64,000 nt of DNA, taken from assembly GCF_008312835.1 (NCBI RefSeq), contig NZ_VSKS01000021.1:1-64000 (forward strand), written 5' to 3'. The notes beneath the pieces were generated by a model. It saw only the letters and a list, made by a program, of their open reading frames with translations, was not told where the DNA came from and searched no databases. Position numbers and translations under genes: made by a program. Source of the DNA: Streptomyces marokkonensis (lineage in GTDB: Bacteria > Actinomycetota > Actinomycetes > Streptomycetales > Streptomycetaceae). Each line of letters starts with the position of its first letter. The stretch's first letter is position 1. Shown here piece after piece: positions 61,173 to 64,000 of the stretch.

Positions 61173-62116
61173 CCACGTCCACCGCCCCGGTCTCCGCCGA
61201 GACCCCCAGGAAGGCCGCCGCGCCCCGCCCGCACCGGGCCCGCCTGCGCCGCGGGCTCGCCCAGTGGGGCTTCGTCGCCCCCGCCGTCGTCTTCATGCTG
61301 CTGTTCTTCGGCTACCCGCTCGTCCGCAACGTGGTGATGAGCTTCCAGCACTACACACCGAAGACCTTCTTCACCGGCGAGGCCCCCTTCAACGGCACCG
61401 ACAACTGGTCGTCCGTCTTCCAGGACGTCCTCTTCGGCAAGGCGCTGTGGCACACCCTCGTCTTCACCGCCGGCTCCCTGCTCGGCCAGTTCTGCATCGG
61501 CCTCGCCCTCGCCGTCTTCTTCAACCGCCGATTCCCCCTGGGAGGTGTCCTGCGGTCGCTGATCCTGCTGCCCTGGCTGGTGCCCATGGTGGTGTCCGGC
61601 GTCGTCTGGCGCCGCATTCTCGACCAGGACACCGGCGTACTGAACACCTTCCTCGACGCCCTCGGTGCCGGCGGCCACACCCCGTGGCTGACCAGCCCCG
61701 ACATGGCGCTGCTCTCGGTGATCCTGGTCAACATCTGGATCGGCGTCCCGTTCAACATGGTCATCCTCTACGGCGGCCTCCAGGAGATCCCCAGGGAGCT
61801 GTACGAGGCGGCCTCCCTGGACGGTGCCTCGGCCTGGCGGACCTTCCGCTCCGTCACCCTGCCGATGCTCAAGCCGGTCATCACGGTCGTCCTGGTGCTC
61901 GGCTTCATGTCGACGGTGAAGATCCTCGACCTGATCCTCGCCCTGACCGACGGCGGACCCGCCGACGCCACCCAGACCCTGGGCACGCTCACCTACCAGA
62001 ACTCCTTCGTGGAACTGGACTTCGGCGCCGGCGCGGTCGTCGGCAACGTACTCATCCTCATCTCCGCGGTGTTCGCGGTGTTCTACCTGCGGGCCAACCG
62101 CACCGAGGGGAAGTGA
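61169..62116 (+). CDS. CUT1 sugar ABC permease (MalF type)
   Basis: The protein has 315 residues. ATG at 61169 overlaps the binding-protein stop (ATGA). Six membrane segments; the EAA loop, which contacts the ATPase, is ELYEAASLDGASAWRTFRSV with LPMLKPVI. TM1 follows a basic N-terminus (FVAPAVVFMLLFFGYPLVRN). It forms half of the channel with the MalG-type partner. Confidence 0.94.
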   Translation: MTTSTAPVSAETPRKAAAPRPHRARLRRGLAQWGFVAPAVVFMLLFFGYPLVRNVVMSFQHYTPKTFFTGEAPFNGTDNWSSVFQDVLFGKALWHTLVFTAGSLLGQFCIGLALAVFFNRRFPLGGVLRSLILLPWLVPMVVSGVVWRRILDQDTGVLNTFLDALGAGGHTPWLTSPDMALLSVILVNIWIGVPFNMVILYGGLQEIPRELYEAASLDGASAWRTFRSVTLPMLKPVITVVLVLGFMSTVKILDLILALTDGGPADATQTLGTLTYQNSFVELDFGAGAVVGNVLILISAVFAVFYLRANRTEGK

Positions 62117-62121
62117 CCGAC

Positions 62122-62949
62122 ATGGCCGCTCACACTCCCGCCGCGTCCCGGCGCCGCTGGGGCTCCACCGTTGCCGGTGTGATCGTCCTGTGCGTGATGC
62201 TCTTCCCGCTGTACTGGATGCTCAACACGGCGCTCCAGCCCGATTCGGGCCTGCTCCAGGTCGACCCGGTGCCGGGGAGCCCGGACCTCTCCGGATTCTC
62301 CAAGGCCCTCAGCGACCAGGGCGGACATCTGCTGACCTCGCTGCTGGTCTCGTTCGGCGCCGTCGCCGTCTGCCTGGCCATCTCCGCCCCGGCGGCCTAC
62401 GGGCTGGCCCGGTTCGGACTGCGCGGCTCGCGCACCATCGTCTTCGGCACGCTGATCACCCAGATGGTGCCGGGCATCGTCATCGCCAACGCCCTCTACA
62501 CCTCGTACGTCGATCTGGGCCTGGTGAACTCCTACTTCGGCCTGATGCTCGCGGACGCCTCGCTCGGCATCCCGTTCTCCATCGTGCTCATGCGCTCCTT
62601 CATGGTGTCCATTCCGGGCGAGGTCATCGAGGCAGCCGAGATCGACGGGGCCGGGCCGGTACGGGTCTTCCTGCGGGTGGTGCTCCCGATGAGCCGCAAC
62701 TCGCTGATCACCTCCGGCCTGTTCGCGTTCCTGTTCGCGTGGAGCGACTTCATGTTCGCGCTCACCCTCAACACCACCGACGACGTCAAGCCGGTCACGC
62801 TGGGCATCTACCAGTACATCGGCGCCCACGTCGGCGACTGGGGCTCGGTGATGGCCGCGTCCGTGCTCTCCGCCGTCCCGGCCGCGATCCTGCTCGTCCT
62901 CGCCCAGAAGTACATCGCCGCCGGAATCACCGGGGGCTCCGTCAAGTGA
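62122..62949 (+). CDS. CUT1 sugar ABC permease (MalG type)
   Basis: The protein has 275 residues from ATG at 62122, with AGGGGAAG about 8 nt upstream; a GTG at 62113 overlapping the previous stop has too short a spacer. Six membrane segments; TM1 is [20 protein letters not shown]. The EAA loop is [20 protein letters not shown] with LPMSRNSLI. It completes the channel. Its stop is 31 bp before the beta-glucosidase. Confidence 0.94.
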   Translation: MAAHTPAASRRRWGSTVAGVIVLCVMLFPLYWMLNTALQPDSGLLQVDPVPGSPDLSGFSKALSDQGGHLLTSLLVSFGAVAVCLAISAPAAYGLARFGLRGSRTIVFGTLITQMVPGIVIANALYTSYVDLGLVNSYFGLMLADASLGIPFSIVLMRSFMVSIPGEVIEAAEIDGAGPVRVFLRVVLPMSRNSLITSGLFAFLFAWSDFMFALTLNTTDDVKPVTLGIYQYIGAHVGDWGSVMAASVLSAVPAAILLVLAQKYIAAGITGGSVK

Positions 62950-62980
62950 TCACCGCACACCTCCGGATGGACCGACACGC

Positions 62981-64000
62981 ATGAGTGACTTCCCCCGTTT
63001 CCCGCCCGGCTTCGTCTTCGGCGCCGCGACCGCCTCGTACCAGATCGAGGGCGCCGCGTACGAGGACGGCCGCGGCCCGTCGATCTGGGACACCTACAGC
63101 CACACCCCCGGCCTGGTGGCGAACGGCGACACCGGTGACGTCGCCTGCGACCACTACCACCGCTACCCCGAGGACGTGGCCCTGCTGCGCGGCCTCGGCG
63201 TCGCCTCGTACCGCTTCTCCGTCGCCTGGCCGCGCATCGTGCCCGACGGCACCGGCCCGGTGAACCCCAAGGGCCTCGACTTCTACTCCCGGCTGGTCGA
63301 CGAACTCCTCGCCGCCGGTATCGAGCCCGCCGCCACCCTGTACCACTGGGACCTCCCGCAGGGTCTGGAGGACCGGGGCGGCTGGCGGGTGCGCGAGACC
63401 GCGGAGCGGTTCGGCGAGTACACGGCCGTCGTCGCCGAGCACCTGGGCGACCGGGTGCCACGCTGGATCACGCTCAACGAGCCGTGGTGCAGCGCCTTCC
63501 TCGGCTACTCCGTCGGCCGCCACGCACCGGGCGCCCGCGAGGGCCGGGGCGCGCTGGCCGCCGCCCACCATCTGCTGGTCGGTCACGGACTGGCCGTCAG
63601 GGCACTGCGGGCCGCGGGTGTCCGCGAAGCCGGCATCACCCTCAATCTCGACCACCACCTGCCCGCCACCGACTCCGCCGCGGACCGGGCGGCCGTCGTA
63701 CGCGCCGACACACTCCACAACCTGGTGTGGACGGAGCCCATCCTCGCCGGGCGTCACCCCGGCACGGAGGAGGAGACCTGGGGCGAGCTGATCGCCCGGC
63801 AGGACTTCCGCCGCGAGGGCGACCTGGAACTGATCTCCCAGCCGCTGGACTTCCTCGGCATCAACTACTACCGGCCGATCGTCGTCGCCGACGCCCCGTA
63901 CCGCGAGAGCGACCCCGCCCGGCGCGTGGCGACCGACAACCGCTGCGCCGAGGTGCCGATGCCCGGCGTCCGCCGCACCGCGATGGGCTGGCCGGTGGCC
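62981..64000 (+). CDS. GH1 beta-glucosidase (3' end beyond window)
   Basis: 340 codons are visible; the usual length is about 450-480, so the C-terminal quarter, including the ENG nucleophile motif, lies beyond the edge. ATG at 62981 ([20 protein letters not shown]). GH1 hallmarks: [54 protein letters not shown], and the acid/base Glu in [16 protein letters not shown]. It is cytoplasmic, 31 bp after the permease, so it probably hydrolyses imported beta-glucosides such as cellobiose or the backbone left by the alpha-xylosidase. Confidence 0.95.
   Translation, partial: MSDFPRFPPGFVFGAATASYQIEGAAYEDGRGPSIWDTYSHTPGLVANGDTGDVACDHYHRYPEDVALLRGLGVASYRFSVAWPRIVPDGTGPVNPKGLDFYSRLVDELLAAGIEPAATLYHWDLPQGLEDRGGWRVRETAERFGEYTAVVAEHLGDRVPRWITLNEPWCSAFLGYSVGRHAPGAREGRGALAAAHHLLVGHGLAVRALRAAGVREAGITLNLDHHLPATDSAADRAAVVRADTLHNLVWTEPILAGRHPGTEEETWGELIARQDFRREGDLELISQPLDFLGINYYRPIVVADAPYRESDPARRVATDNRCAEVPMPGVRRTAMGWPVA

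Overview
The window is high-GC actinobacterial DNA, almost certainly from a Streptomyces chromosome. Third codon positions are nearly all G or C, GTG starts and 4-bp ATGA/GTGA overlaps are common, and the gene content is typical of the genus: a lipA/lipR pair, snapalysin, a streptogrisin-type protease, a LAL regulator, a PucR regulator, an IdeR/DmdR1-type iron box and CBM2-GH5 cellulase. No rRNA, clear tRNA, CRISPR array, transposase or integrase was found.

Layout. 1-3.0 kb: a secreted trypsin-like pseudoprotease with FG-GAP repeats (cut by the window edge), a small secreted protein, and an unusually AT-rich spacer with a decayed ALF-repeat gene. 3.0-6.6 kb: a PF04672 methyltransferase, a TPR protein and two small conserved proteins. 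6.6-12.2 kb: secreted lipase/polyesterase LipA, its likely LAL-type activator LipR, and a PucR regulator. 12.4-17.3 kb: a five-gene liv-type ABC uptake operon (F-G-H-M-binding lipoprotein). 17.3-22.7 kb: a pyrimidine-dimer-glycosylase-like protein, an aldo/keto reductase, and three secreted hydrolases (snapalysin, secretory lipase, streptogrisin-type protease), with an unassigned structured RNA between the first two hydrolases. 22.9-29.1 kb: a coiled-coil protein, a CPA1 antiporter, a small membrane protein, HtpG and a TetR regulator. The TetR gene is divergent from a 3-hydroxyisobutyrate-dehydrogenase-like gene, with two palindromes in the shared promoter.

30.2-35.5 kb: an operon of YbdK/GCS2 carboxylate-amine ligase, GgnA-type amidotransferase and S9 peptidase, which looks like a variant of the N-acetylglutaminylglutamine-amide (NAGGN) solute pathway without its usual synthetase. 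35.5-43.0 kb: an anti-sigma-type ATPase, an APH-fold kinase, MsrA, an AhpD-like protein, a large HPII-type catalase, a 96-bp tandem repeat and a spore-photoproduct-lyase-like radical SAM protein. 43.0-47.0 kb: an iron-box-controlled siderophore ABC importer with fused double permease. 47.0-51.1 kb: an operon of an uncharacterised protein, a MoxR ATPase and an HExxH/VWA-like protein, the best candidate here for a poorly described system. 51.5-57.3 kb: a DEAD-box helicase with a long leader, a TauE-type permease, a cellulase and a PPK2 kinase. 57.3-64 kb: GH31 alpha-xylosidase, a CUT1 sugar importer and GH1 beta-glucosidase, together suggesting xyloglucan-oligosaccharide (isoprimeverose/cello-oligosaccharide) use. 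The GH1 gene runs off the right edge.

The themes are secretion of polymer-degrading enzymes, uptake of the products, and oxidative/osmotic stress survival. Family calls rest on motifs and recalled family patterns; no database search was run.
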